From NCBI GenBank assembly GCA_024763355.1, contig JANTFR010000003.1:1-40928 (forward strand): 40,928 nt of DNA, given 5' to 3'. Shown piece by piece: positions 16,001 to 22,559 of this stretch. The position numbers were made by a program, and so were the translations under genes. The notes beneath the pieces are model-generated. The model made no database searches and was not told where the DNA came from. It worked only from the letters and a program-made list of their open reading frames with translations. The stretch comes from Anaerolineales bacterium. GTDB lineage: Bacteria > Chloroflexota > Anaerolineae > Anaerolineales > DRKV01. Within the stretch, counting starts at the first letter, position 1; each line of letters begins with the position of its first letter.

Positions 16001-17115
16001 TTGATGACCACCGAGTTGCCCAAAAGAACCGCCGCGGCGTTGTTAGGGCCGCCAAAGGTCGTGCCCCCGTCGATGCGGCTCATGTTGAAATCGCGGGCGT
16101 CGTCGTCGGTGTCGGTGCCGTTGGGTACGCGCTGGATGGAGTAATTGCCCAGCCCTTCAGTGTCGGCGACCTCGATGGGGGCCGCGCCGTTAAAGCCGTA
16201 GGCTACCTCGTCCACCAGCACATCGCCGGCATCGTAGAGCATAATCTCGTCGCCTGCATTGCTGAGACCAAGCGTGGTGGCGACGTCCAGGTACGCGCCG
16301 GCGGCGAGCGAGCCACTCAGGTTCTCGGTGCCTTCCCCATCGCTCAGGTACCAGCCGGTCAGGTCCACATCGCTCCCGGTGGGGTTGTACAGTTCAACGT
16401 GTTCCGTGTCCTTGGCCTTGAACTCGTTGATGACGACGTGATCGGCCAGCACCGAAGCGTCCAGCGAGATGCCCTCCACCAGCGAGGGAAAGTGGTAGGC
16501 GTGGGTAAAGGTCTCGCTGCCGGAATTGCCGGCCGGGTTGGGCGTGGGCCAGGAGGCGGTGACGCCGTTGTCGGTCTGGTTCTGGAAAAAGGCCATGACG
16601 TACAGGTTGCCCGTGGGCGAACCCATACTGCTCCAGGGGACGCTCAACTCGGTGGTGGGGTTGCCGCTCCAGCCGACATACTTGCTGCCGGGCCAGGTGG
16701 ACCAATCCCAACTGCTGGTTCCGCTGTTCCAGGAAAGCCAGCCGATGTTCCCATCCGAGTCAACGGCCACGCCATAGTCGGCGGCGAAGGGCAGGGTGTG
16801 GGTGCCGTTCCAGTTCATACTCGTGGTGCTGCCGCCGACGGCGGTGTCCAGGTAGACGAAAAAGACGCCGTCGTCGTCCACGTTGACATTGCCCAGACCG
16901 ATGTAGAGATTGTTTTCGTCCCAGGTGAGGTAGAAGTCGCCACCGTTGTCGGTTTCCATCAGTTCGTCGGTGGCCCATTCGCTTGTGTTGCCGTCTACAG
17001 CAATGGTGTGATAGGCCATTGCACTGACCGTCGTCGCCGTCAGCGCCAGGAGTACCAGGGCTGCCAGCATTGATGCGAGCATTGATGCGAGCATTGATAA
17101 AAGTTTGTGTTTCAT
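13099..17115 (-). CDS. 1338-residue secreted multidomain protein (LTD, DUF11, OB-fold, CBM48-like, PKD)
   Basis: Signal peptide about 1-32, then a CBM9-like domain (about 36-215), two lamin-tail domains (about 228-345 and 368-490; VVINEFKAKD, VVINEVNAYLD), two DUF11 repeats (about 505-745; VTKSGPASASLGDTITYTV, SVTKTGPTGPVWPGDDITY), an OB-fold section of the type found beside extracellular nucleases (about 755-930), a CBM48/AMPK-like domain (LYLSGDFNGW), and a PKD/REJ domain (1185-1278; PVADAGSDQTV). YHIYLPLVMR (1279-1288) resembles the terminal motif of many Chloroflexota exoproteins, but 50 more residues follow here. No nuclease catalytic domain is seen. Start ATG 17115 has a full AAGGAGGTGA ribosome site. 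A 12-bp tandem repeat encodes the MLAS repeats of the signal peptide. Confidence 0.88.
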   Translation of the reverse strand: MKHKLLSMLASMLASMLAALVLLALTATTVSAMAYHTIAVDGNTSEWATDELMETDNGGDFYLTWDENNLYIGLGNVNVDDDGVFFVYLDTAVGGSTTSMNWNGTHTLPFAADYGVAVDSDGNIGWLSWNSGTSSWDWSTWPGSKYVGWSGNPTTELSVPWSSMGSPTGNLYVMAFFQNQTDNGVTASWPTPNPAGNSGSETFTHAYHFPSLVEGISLDASVLADHVVINEFKAKDTEHVELYNPTGSDVDLTGWYLSDGEGTENLSGSLAAGAYLDVATTLGLSNAGDEIMLYDAGDVLVDEVAYGFNGAAPIEVADTEGLGNYSIQRVPNGTDTDDDARDFNMSRIDGGTTFGGPNNAAAVLLGNSVVINEVNAYLDADDEVDFDYYELYNPLTATVVMTGWYVTDGGDGLQVFTDTIPAGGWIVYSGTLAIGYNDGLYLWTDEGIRVDQITSDAPGNESGSIQRVCDGQGPNDGYNWSTSGGWSTLFELPTTYGTTNTPGPVDMTVTKSGPASASLGDTITYTVTFSSLNPAPATTYTLTDTLPAEVDYISTDPPGTYDPVAHAVSWSGTLDCGFPSGVVTVTAQITTSVLPGTVITNEVTIDAGGDISPTNNTAVLTTTITGMDLSVTKTGPTGPVWPGDDITYTVDFDFIGTDPALGVILTDTFPADFTYTNHAISPTMNCTPTLTTLVCATPTLTQSGWLVVTGTVATSPTMYVLTNTVEITASNDTVTGNNYAEYAHVLVMPIREIQYVPEPANDDASPYAGQHVWVEGVVIAASDVYPTANNRYFIEDPAGGPWSGLYIYNGGDKPAVQEGDRVLLYGQVLEYNGVTQLSIRDSVGGVQQVISNGNPLPAPEVLTTGVFAPTAAATAEAYESVLIEFQGATVTNDNLGYGEWAFDDGSGEAHADDWSQYLTYTPTNGDLYGFIRGIGNYSYGNYKLVPRYDADIDLDYPLTFVYHDAEDVVQNGEDLYLSGDFNGWSTTATYMTANADASVFSVTVILSDTGTYEYKYVVKSGGDQWDWLNTDNRVVTVTTTATVDDYRNVTVGYAHLMQPSTITISLGNTTEPISGEVYIQNVTNPAGEGRGVWAELGYGTSADPASWTWTPMTFTGNQNGNNDIYTATLTPLAAGVYSYTVRFDGNHGAGNPNAAWEYGDLKGVWPGNPFDVGQTGVLTVTSIVNNPPVADAGSDQTVAPGAVVTLDGSASSDPDGDPLTYRWTQTGGPAVTLSDATVVSPTFTAPSSPAVLTFTLTVTDSLGLPDPTPDEVVVTVEGYHIYLPLVMRQTSASAKHISKGPSLASLKAAENGLPAGKTERWASEMVVMRQWHQAQSAP
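17067..17099 (-). repeat. 12-bp tandem repeat inside the signal peptide
   Basis: GCATTGATGCGA is repeated about 2.75 times and encodes SMLA on the minus strand. Copy number changes by 12 bp keep the frame and would only change the length of the hydrophobic core. Confidence 0.8.
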
Positions 17116-17558
17116 TCGGTCACCTCCTTGTGGGATTGTGGGATGTAAGTGCGGAGATTTGATAGGGGCAACGCGGAATTGCGGGGTAAGAGGGGCAGGG
17201 AGATTTTCCCGGGGGGATGTTCATCCGGGGCGGCTCTCGTCGAAATCTCCCTTTACCCCATAAATCTGTGTAGAGCCTGTTGTTCTTGGCGTCTTCGCAC
17301 CCCTGCGTTGCTATCCGCAGAATGATGCCGGGGAAGGTGTCCCCTTAATTTTGAACCATGCCGGATATTTTACTCCAAAACCTGAAAGATGGGTCAACGC
17401 GGAAGGCACGCAGAGCGGCAGGGTGGCGTGTTGCCCTCCAATACATCTCTAGTGCTCCCCACGGTGCGAAGAACAAACTTGATAACGACTCTCCCCGATT
17501 GCGGTACAATTCCATTCGTACAGCCATCCAACCATTGCACATTCGGGGAGCGTGTCCC
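17116..17558. other. Divergent intergenic region containing repeat copy 2
   Basis: This 443-bp gap holds the ribosome site and leader of the minus gene, repeat copy 2 (17170-17277), and a -10-like TACAAT (17505-17510) before the plus gene at 17559, with TTGATA (17479-17484) at a long 20-nt spacing. The stretch 17278-17478 shows no gene or clear structure. Confidence 0.6.
17170..17277 (+). repeat. Structured dispersed repeat, copy 2
   Basis: Begins AACGCGGAATTGCGGGGTA. Outer arms GGGGTAA/TTTACCCC and inner arms GGGAGATTT/AAATCTCCC enclose GGATGTTCATCC and GGCGGCTCTCGTCG. The inner arms differ from copies 1 and 3 on both sides, so pairing is kept although the sequence changed. Same orientation as copies 1 and 3. 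Confidence 0.85.
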
Positions 17559-18092
17559 ATGAACAAAGGAAATCTCAGTGGAGTCATCTTTCTGGTTGCC
17601 GGTATCGCCATCTTCGTATTGGCCCTCCTGTTTCTCGGCGCGGGCTACGCCACCGGCAAAGTGGAGTTGACCGGCGCCGTCCTGGGCGTCGGCCTGTGCG
17701 GGTTGATGCCGCTCCTCATTCTGGGGGGCGTGGGCGCTTACCTGATGGTCAGCGGCAAACAGGAGGCGGTGCAGTTGCAGGCCGCCCAAAAGCGCGAGCG
17801 CATCCTGGGGATGATTGAAGCCCAGGGGCGCGTCCCCATTGACCGCATCATGGCCGAGATGGGCATGACCCAGGCCGAAGTCAAGACCGCTATCTACGAT
17901 TTGGTCAATCAGGGCCTTTTTACCGGCTACATCAACTGGGACGACATGACCTTCTACTCGGCGGAAGCCTCCAAAGTGGGCAGTACCACCTGTCCCAACT
18001 GCGGCGGCGTCCGGGAGTTCGTCGGCAAAGGCGTAGTCAAGTGCCCCTATTGCGGGGTGGAACTCTACCTGCCTCCCGATGCGGGGAAATGA
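17559..18092 (+). CDS. Two-TM protein with winged-helix and zinc-ribbon domains
   Basis: A 177-residue protein of unknown function. Two TM helices (about 8-30 and 40-66) are followed by a cytoplasmic region: a winged-helix/PCI-like segment (about 78-140; RERILGMIEAQGRV, DRIMAEMGMTQAEVKTAIYD) and a C-terminal zinc ribbon with CPNCGG and CPYCGVELYLP, two CX2C knuckles. Start ATG 17559 has GGGGAG at 17545-17550; an upstream in-frame reading from 17358 has no ribosome site and gives an unlike sequence. It stands alone between the big secreted-protein gene and tal-pgi. A membrane-tethered regulator or nucleic-acid-binding role is possible but is inference. Confidence 0.8.
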   Translation: MNKGNLSGVIFLVAGIAIFVLALLFLGAGYATGKVELTGAVLGVGLCGLMPLLILGGVGAYLMVSGKQEAVQLQAAQKRERILGMIEAQGRVPIDRIMAEMGMTQAEVKTAIYDLVNQGLFTGYINWDDMTFYSAEASKVGSTTCPNCGGVREFVGKGVVKCPYCGVELYLPPDAGK

Positions 18093-18228
18093 AAGTTCGC
18101 AAGTGGGAAGTGTGAAAAGGAGCAGGTTTGCAGATGACCTCGTGTGGGTCAGGGGCGGGAACCGGTCGTAAGATTGTCCTCCGGCATCCCGTCTGACGTA
18201 TTGCGCCAGCCTCCGCTCCAGACTCCCC

Positions 18229-18324
18229 AACCACCCGACCGGGTGACCAGGCGACTACCCGACCACCTGACCACCTGACCACCCGACTACCCGACTATCC
18301 GACTACTTGACCAGGCGACTACCT
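18229..18324 (+). repeat. Octamer tandem array in front of tal-pgi
   Basis: Twelve consecutive 8-bp units such as GACCACCT, GACTACCC, GACTATCC, GACTACTT and GACCAGGC, with no indels, ending one base before ATG 18326. The less regular stretch 18093-18140 just before it (AAGTGGGAAGTGTG) may be a decayed array. Confidence 0.9.
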
Positions 18325-18325
18325 C

Positions 18326-21181
18326 ATGAACCCTATTGCCACCCTTACCTCCCTCGGACAATCCATCTGGTACGACAACATCCAGCGCCGCCTGCTGGAA
18401 AACGGCGAATTGGCTGCCATGATACAGCGCGGCGACATCCGCGGCCTGACCTCCAACCCCAGCATCTTCCACAAAGCGATTGCCAACTCCCGCGATTACG
18501 ACCCTGCCCTCGTCCCCATGGCCTGGGCCGGATACGACGCCGCCCGCATCTTCGAGCGCCTGGCCGTGGAAGACATCCGTGCCGCCGCCGACCTCCTGCG
18601 TCCCCTTTACGACGAAACGGAGGGGGCCGACGGCTACGTCAGTTTGGAAGTCAGCCCCGACCTGGCCTACGATACCGCCGGGACGCTGGCCGACGCCCGC
18701 CGTTTGTGGCAACTGGTGGACCGTCCCAACCTGATGATAAAAATCCCTGCCACCGAAGCCGGCCTGCCCGCCATCCGCGACGCCATTGCGGAGGGCATCA
18801 ACGTCAACGTCACCCTCATCTTCTCCGTCGAACGCTACGAAGCCGTCATAGACGCCTACCTCACCGGCCTCGAATCCCTCCTTAAAATCACCCCTCCCCT
18901 CTCGGGGGAGGGGCCGGGGGTGGGGGCATCCCCCTCTCCCTTTGGGGGAGGGGCCAGGGGTGAGGGCAAAACCATCCAATCCATCGCCTCCGTAGCCTCC
19001 TTCTTCGTCTCCCGCCTGGATACCAAAGCCGACGCCCGTTTGGAAGAAATCATCGCTGCGGGCGGCCCTCAGGCCGAAATTGCCCGCGCTCTTCTCGGAA
19101 AAATCGCCATAGCCAACGCCAAAGAAGCCTACGCCCGCTTCAAGCGCGTCTTCAGCAGTGAGCGCTTCCGCCGCTTGGAGGCGCTTGGGGCGCGTCCCCA
19201 GCGGCCTTTGTGGGCTTCCACCAGCACCAAGAACCCTGCCTACCCCGACACCATCTACGTGGATTCTCTCATCGGCCCGCACACCGTCAACACCGTTCCG
19301 CCCAAGACCCTGGCGGCCTTCAAAGACCACGGCAAGGCCGCTCCCACCCTGGAGGCCGACCTTGACGAAGCCCGCCGTCACCTGGCCGCTCTCGACTCCC
19401 TGGGCATCTCCCTGGCAGAACTCACCCGCGAACTGGAAGAAGAAGGCGTCGCCGCCTTTGCCAAAGCCTTCCGGGAGATGATGAAAACGATTGAAGAACG
19501 GCGGCAAGCCGCCCGGAACCAACTCGGCCCCCTGGCTGCTTCCGTTGCCCGCAGAGTGGCGGCCCTTGAAGAGATTGCCCTCCCCTCCCGCCTTTGGAAG
19601 CACGACCCCTCCCTGTGGACGGATGAGCGCCAGGGCGCCGCCGAAATCCGCATCCGCCTCGGCTGGCTGGATGCCCCCCAAAAGAGCCGTCCCCTTTTAG
19701 AATCTCTCGCCGCCCTGCGCCAATCCATCCGGAAAGACGGCATCCGCCGCATCCTTCTCCTCGGCATGGGCGGCTCCTCCCTGGCCCCTGAAGTGATTGC
19801 CTCTATCCTTCTCCCCTCCCCCCTCGGGGGAGGGGCCGGGGGTGGGGGTCTCTCCTTCGCCATCCTCGATTCCACCCACCCCGACCAGGTGCGCGCCGCC
19901 GCTCGCGCTTTCCCGCCGAACGAGAGCCTCTACATCGTTGCCAGCAAATCGGGAACTACCGCCGAGCCGCTGGCTTTCCTCGACTACTTCTGGGAACTGA
20001 CCGGCGGGGATGGCAGCCGTTTCGTGGCCATCACCGACCCCGGTTCGCACCTGGAGGCCCTCGGGCGGGAGCGGGGATTCCGCGCCGTCATCCTGGCCGA
20101 CTCCAATGTGGGCGGGCGCTACTCCGCCCTGACCGCCTTCGGCCTGACCCCGGCTGCCCTGATGGGGGCCGACCCCGCCGCTCTGCTGGACCGCGCTGCC
20201 CGGATGCGGGCGCAATGCCTCCCCGAAGTCCCTGCCGGACGCAATCCCGGCCTGGTGCTGGGGGCCGTGCTGGGGCAGGCCGCCCTGCGCGGCCGTGACA
20301 AATTGACCGTCTTTGCGGACGACTCCCTGCGCGCCTTTGGCGCCTGGCTGGAACAACTCATCGCCGAAAGCAGCGGCAAGCGCGGCCTCGGCATCGTGCC
20401 GGTGGATGGTGAACCCCCCGCCGACCCCGCCCTCTACGGCGAAGACCGCCTCTTCGTCTATCTGCGCCGCGACGGCTCGCACGACGTTGCCCTGGATGCC
20501 CTGCGCGCCGCTGGACACCCTACTCTCGTGCTGGATTTCCCGGATGCCTATCACCTGGGCGCCGAGTTCTACCGCTGGGAGGTCGCCACCGCCGTGGCCT
20601 GCGCCATCCTGGGCGTGAATGCCTTTGACCAGCCCGATGTGCAGGACGCCAAAACGCGCGCCAAAAATGCCATCGCCGCTTACCGGCAGCGGGGCGCGTT
20701 CGACGAGGGCGCGCCCGTCTGGGAAAACGAATCCGCTGCCGTGTACGGCGAAATCCCTGCCAGGGCGGGTTCCCTGGGTGAAATCGTGGATGCCTTCCTG
20801 GCGCAGGGGAAGGCGGGCGACTACGTGGCGCTGAACGCCTTCCTGCCGCGCACCCCGGAGTGGCAGGCGCGCCTCACCGAAGTGCGCATAGCCATTTGGG
20901 AGCGCACTCGCCTTGCCACCACCCTGGGCTTCGGGCCGCGCTTCCTGCACTCCACCGGGCAACTGCACAAAGGCGGTGCGAACAACGGCCTTTTCCTGGT
21001 CTTCACCGATGACCCGCAGGAGGACGTCGAAATCCCCGGTCAGGGATTGACCTTTGGAGCCTTACTGCGCGGCCAGGCTTTGGGCGATATCGAAGCCCTC
21101 CGCTCCCGCGTCCGCCGCGTCCTGCGTATCCACCTCCGCATCCCCGATGCCTTGCGAGAGATAGCGGCAGACGATGGATGA
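18326..21181 (+). CDS. Bifunctional transaldolase / glucose-6-phosphate isomerase
   Basis: A 951-residue fusion joining the non-oxidative pentose phosphate pathway to glycolysis. N-terminal transaldolase (about 1-370): LTSNPSIF (41-48) and the Schiff-base Lys139 in NLMIKIPATEAG. C-terminal phosphoglucose isomerase (about 390-950): GMGGSSLAPEV near 480 and ASKSGTT near 540 for the sugar phosphate, with HKGGANNGLF near the end. Two in-frame blocks of GC-rich repeat interrupt it: about residues 187-214 in the transaldolase half (18890-18966) and about 495-508 in the isomerase half (19810-19848). Their effect is unknown, but the frame is open throughout. No ribosome site precedes the ATG; the octamer array runs up to it. 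Confidence 0.93.
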   Translation: MNPIATLTSLGQSIWYDNIQRRLLENGELAAMIQRGDIRGLTSNPSIFHKAIANSRDYDPALVPMAWAGYDAARIFERLAVEDIRAAADLLRPLYDETEGADGYVSLEVSPDLAYDTAGTLADARRLWQLVDRPNLMIKIPATEAGLPAIRDAIAEGINVNVTLIFSVERYEAVIDAYLTGLESLLKITPPLSGEGPGVGASPSPFGGGARGEGKTIQSIASVASFFVSRLDTKADARLEEIIAAGGPQAEIARALLGKIAIANAKEAYARFKRVFSSERFRRLEALGARPQRPLWASTSTKNPAYPDTIYVDSLIGPHTVNTVPPKTLAAFKDHGKAAPTLEADLDEARRHLAALDSLGISLAELTRELEEEGVAAFAKAFREMMKTIEERRQAARNQLGPLAASVARRVAALEEIALPSRLWKHDPSLWTDERQGAAEIRIRLGWLDAPQKSRPLLESLAALRQSIRKDGIRRILLLGMGGSSLAPEVIASILLPSPLGGGAGGGGLSFAILDSTHPDQVRAAARAFPPNESLYIVASKSGTTAEPLAFLDYFWELTGGDGSRFVAITDPGSHLEALGRERGFRAVILADSNVGGRYSALTAFGLTPAALMGADPAALLDRAARMRAQCLPEVPAGRNPGLVLGAVLGQAALRGRDKLTVFADDSLRAFGAWLEQLIAESSGKRGLGIVPVDGEPPADPALYGEDRLFVYLRRDGSHDVALDALRAAGHPTLVLDFPDAYHLGAEFYRWEVATAVACAILGVNAFDQPDVQDAKTRAKNAIAAYRQRGAFDEGAPVWENESAAVYGEIPARAGSLGEIVDAFLAQGKAGDYVALNAFLPRTPEWQARLTEVRIAIWERTRLATTLGFGPRFLHSTGQLHKGGANNGLFLVFTDDPQEDVEIPGQGLTFGALLRGQALGDIEALRSRVRRVLRIHLRIPDALREIAADDG
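18890..18966 (+). repeat. Pair of GC-rich repeats inserted in frame in the transaldolase part
   Basis: Two tandem related units (18890-18926 and 18927-18966), each with CCCCTC..GGGGGAGGGGCC.GGGG, self-complementary in part. The complementary strand reads like the widespread PSPKGRG/PRPLPREGRG repeat translations. They encode about 27 residues rich in Gly, Pro and Ser that the enzyme family lacks at this place. Confidence 0.85.
19810..19848 (+). repeat. GC-rich repeat inserted in frame in the isomerase part
   Basis: Third copy of the same unit (CTCGGGGGAGGGGCCGGGGG core), encoding PSPLGGGAGGGG between the GMGGSSLAPEV motif and the next core strand. Confidence 0.85.
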
Positions 21182-21226
21182 TAGACCGTGGACAGTGGGT
21201 CGTAGACCGTGCGGCGTGCGGATAGC

Positions 21227-21282
21227 AGACCACAGACGACAGACCACGGACGACAGACCGCAGACCGCAGACCGCAGACTAC
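21227..21282 (+). repeat. Heptamer tandem array after tal-pgi
   Basis: Eight 7-bp units: AGACCAC, AGACGAC, AGACCAC, GGACGAC, three AGACCGC and AGACTAC, continuing less regularly to 21301. Looser related words fill 21182-21226. Confidence 0.88.
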
Positions 21283-21301
21283 CCGACTAACTAACCGACC
21301 A

Positions 21302-21418
21302 GACCAATTTGACCAATCAGACCAATTTGACCAACCAGACCAATTTGACCAATCAGACCAATTTGACCAACCAGACTAATTTGACCAATCAGACTAATCA
21401 GACCAACGCAACCAATGA
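21302..21418 (+). repeat. Nonamer tandem array covering the proC start codon
   Basis: Thirteen 9-bp units, mainly GACCAATTT alternating with GACCAATCA or GACCAACCA. The alternation TTT, TCA, TTT, CCA occurs twice, giving a higher-order 36-bp period. The ATG of proC (21415) lies inside the last unit, AACCAATGA. Confidence 0.92.
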
Positions 21419-22281
21419 ACCGACCAACCAATGAATCAAAAATTGCCTTCATCGGCCCCGGCGTGATGGCCGAGGCGATGATAAAGGGCCTTCTGGCGCA
21501 GCAAGTCTTCCCCCCCGAAGCCATACTTGCCGCCGGGCCGCGGCGCGAGCGCCTGGAGAAATTGCAGCAGCGCTACCAGATTGCCGGATACACGGATAAC
21601 GCCCTGGCGGCCCGCCTCGCCGATGCGGTTATCCTGTCCATCAAACCGCAGCGCCTGGACGAGGTGCTGCACGACCTGCGCGGTGTGCTGCGCCCCTCGG
21701 CGCTGGTGCTTTCCATCGTGGCCGGGGCGCGCATCGAGAAAATTGCCTCCGGGCTGGGACACGACATCATCGTGCGCGCCATGCCCAATACGCCGGCCCA
21801 AATCGGCGAGGGCATCACCGTATGGACGGATTCCCCCGCGGTGGACGAATCGCAACGCGAAGCGGCGGCCCGCATCCTGGGGGCCTTTGGCGAGCAGATT
21901 TACATGGAAGACGAGGACTACCTCGATATGGCGACGGCGCTCTCCGGCACCGGGCCGGCCTACGTCTTCCTGTTCATGGAGGCTCTCGTGGATGCCGGGG
22001 TGCACATGGGTTTTCCCCGCCGGGTGGCCGAAAAACTGGTTGCCCAAACCCTGCGCGGCTCGGTAGATTACTACCTCCGGCACATGGATAACGGCAGCAC
22101 CTTGCACCTGGCGCACCTGCGTAACCAGGTTACCTCACCGGCGGGCACTTCGGCGGCTGCGCTCTACTACCTGGAGAAAGCCGGTTTCCGCACCGCCCTC
22201 TCGCGGGCCGTGTGGGCGGCCTACGAACGCTCGCGGGATTTGGGCCGCGGCCGCAAAACCCACGACCCGGAAGCATCATAG
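21415..22281 (+). CDS. proC: Pyrroline-5-carboxylate reductase
   Basis: Last step of proline synthesis: reduces 1-pyrroline-5-carboxylate with NAD(P)H. 288 residues, cytoplasmic. The Rossmann segment KIAFIGPGVMAEAMIKGLL is at about 9-27, AMPNTPAQIGEGITVW marks the substrate loop, and the dimerisation domain carries ALSGTGPAYVFLFMEAL and the family signature section QVTSPAGTSAAALYYLE. ATG 21415 is the only usable start, and its first codons (MNRPTNESK) come from the nonamer array; there is no ribosome site. Probably read through from tal-pgi or from a promoter not visible in the array. Confidence 0.93.
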   Translation: MNRPTNESKIAFIGPGVMAEAMIKGLLAQQVFPPEAILAAGPRRERLEKLQQRYQIAGYTDNALAARLADAVILSIKPQRLDEVLHDLRGVLRPSALVLSIVAGARIEKIASGLGHDIIVRAMPNTPAQIGEGITVWTDSPAVDESQREAAARILGAFGEQIYMEDEDYLDMATALSGTGPAYVFLFMEALVDAGVHMGFPRRVAEKLVAQTLRGSVDYYLRHMDNGSTLHLAHLRNQVTSPAGTSAAALYYLEKAGFRTALSRAVWAAYERSRDLGRGRKTHDPEAS

Positions 22282-22319
22282 CAAACAGGTGACTGCAAGT
22301 CCCTCGCCCGCCGGCGGCT

Positions 22320-22337
22320 TTGTGAATAACTGGACAA
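22320..22337. promoter_or_regulatory. Candidate Rex operator overlapping the atp promoter
   Basis: TTGTGA (22320-22325), six bases, GGACAA (22332-22337). The Rex consensus is TTGTGA-N6-TCACAA, so 10 of 12 core bases fit. It covers the -35 of the promoter that precedes the ATP synthase genes, and rex is in this window. No other support. Confidence 0.4.
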
Positions 22338-22359
22338 TTAAGCCTCTTTCAGGTATCAT
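22331..22359 (+). promoter_or_regulatory. Probable promoter upstream of atpA
   Basis: -35 TGGACA (22331-22336), exact 17-nt spacer, -10 TATCAT (22354-22359). The transcript would carry the small remnant ORF at 22398 and then atpA. Confidence 0.6.
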
Positions 22360-22397
22360 TTGGCTTGGCTTGTGGACAGCGGCCCCGAAGGTATGGC

Positions 22398-22514
22398 ATG
22401 AATGTAGAGATACTACTGAAGACCCTCACCGAAACACATAGCATTTCCGGTAGTGAGGCGCCCGTTCGGGCGCTTATGCGCGCTTATCACCAAAACATGG
22501 GGGAATTCGCTTGA
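22398..22514 (+). pseudogene. 38-codon remnant resembling the N-terminus of an M42 aminopeptidase
   Basis: MNVEILLKTLTETHSISGSE, then APVRALM and a stop after GEFA. The pattern of a leucine-rich helix followed by SGxEAPVR is how M42 (glutamyl aminopeptidase/FrvX-like) proteins begin, but the rest is missing and atpA follows 45 bp later. It may be a decayed gene start, or a short leader peptide for the ATP synthase operon; there is no strong ribosome site. Confidence 0.5.
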
Positions 22515-22559
22515 GGCCTCAACTTATTACGCAAAGACACAAGGATACGCGGAGGAACG

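Noticed and set aside
15700-17073. A long open frame of 457 codons on the plus strand, antisense to the secreted-protein gene
   Set aside because: It has no ribosome site, and its Val/Gly-rich composition mirrors the Thr/Asp-rich sense protein. It is a shadow of 13099-17115.
17358-17558. An N-terminal extension of the two-TM protein from 17358
   Set aside because: The sequence before MNKGNLSG crosses the presumed promoter, has no ribosome site and does not resemble protein.
18287-19681. A minus frame with the LTPGPSPKGRGG-type sequence
   Set aside because: It lies opposite the transaldolase domain with clear catalytic motifs. The phrase is the known antisense reading of a GC-rich repeat, not a protein.
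21302-21418. CRISPR array
   Set aside because: The unit is 9 bp with no spacers, and no cas genes are in the window.
22290-22324. A GC palindrome (CCGCCGGCGG plus TTT) as proC terminator
   Set aside because: The stem is only five pairs around a self-complementary centre with no proper loop; too weak to call.
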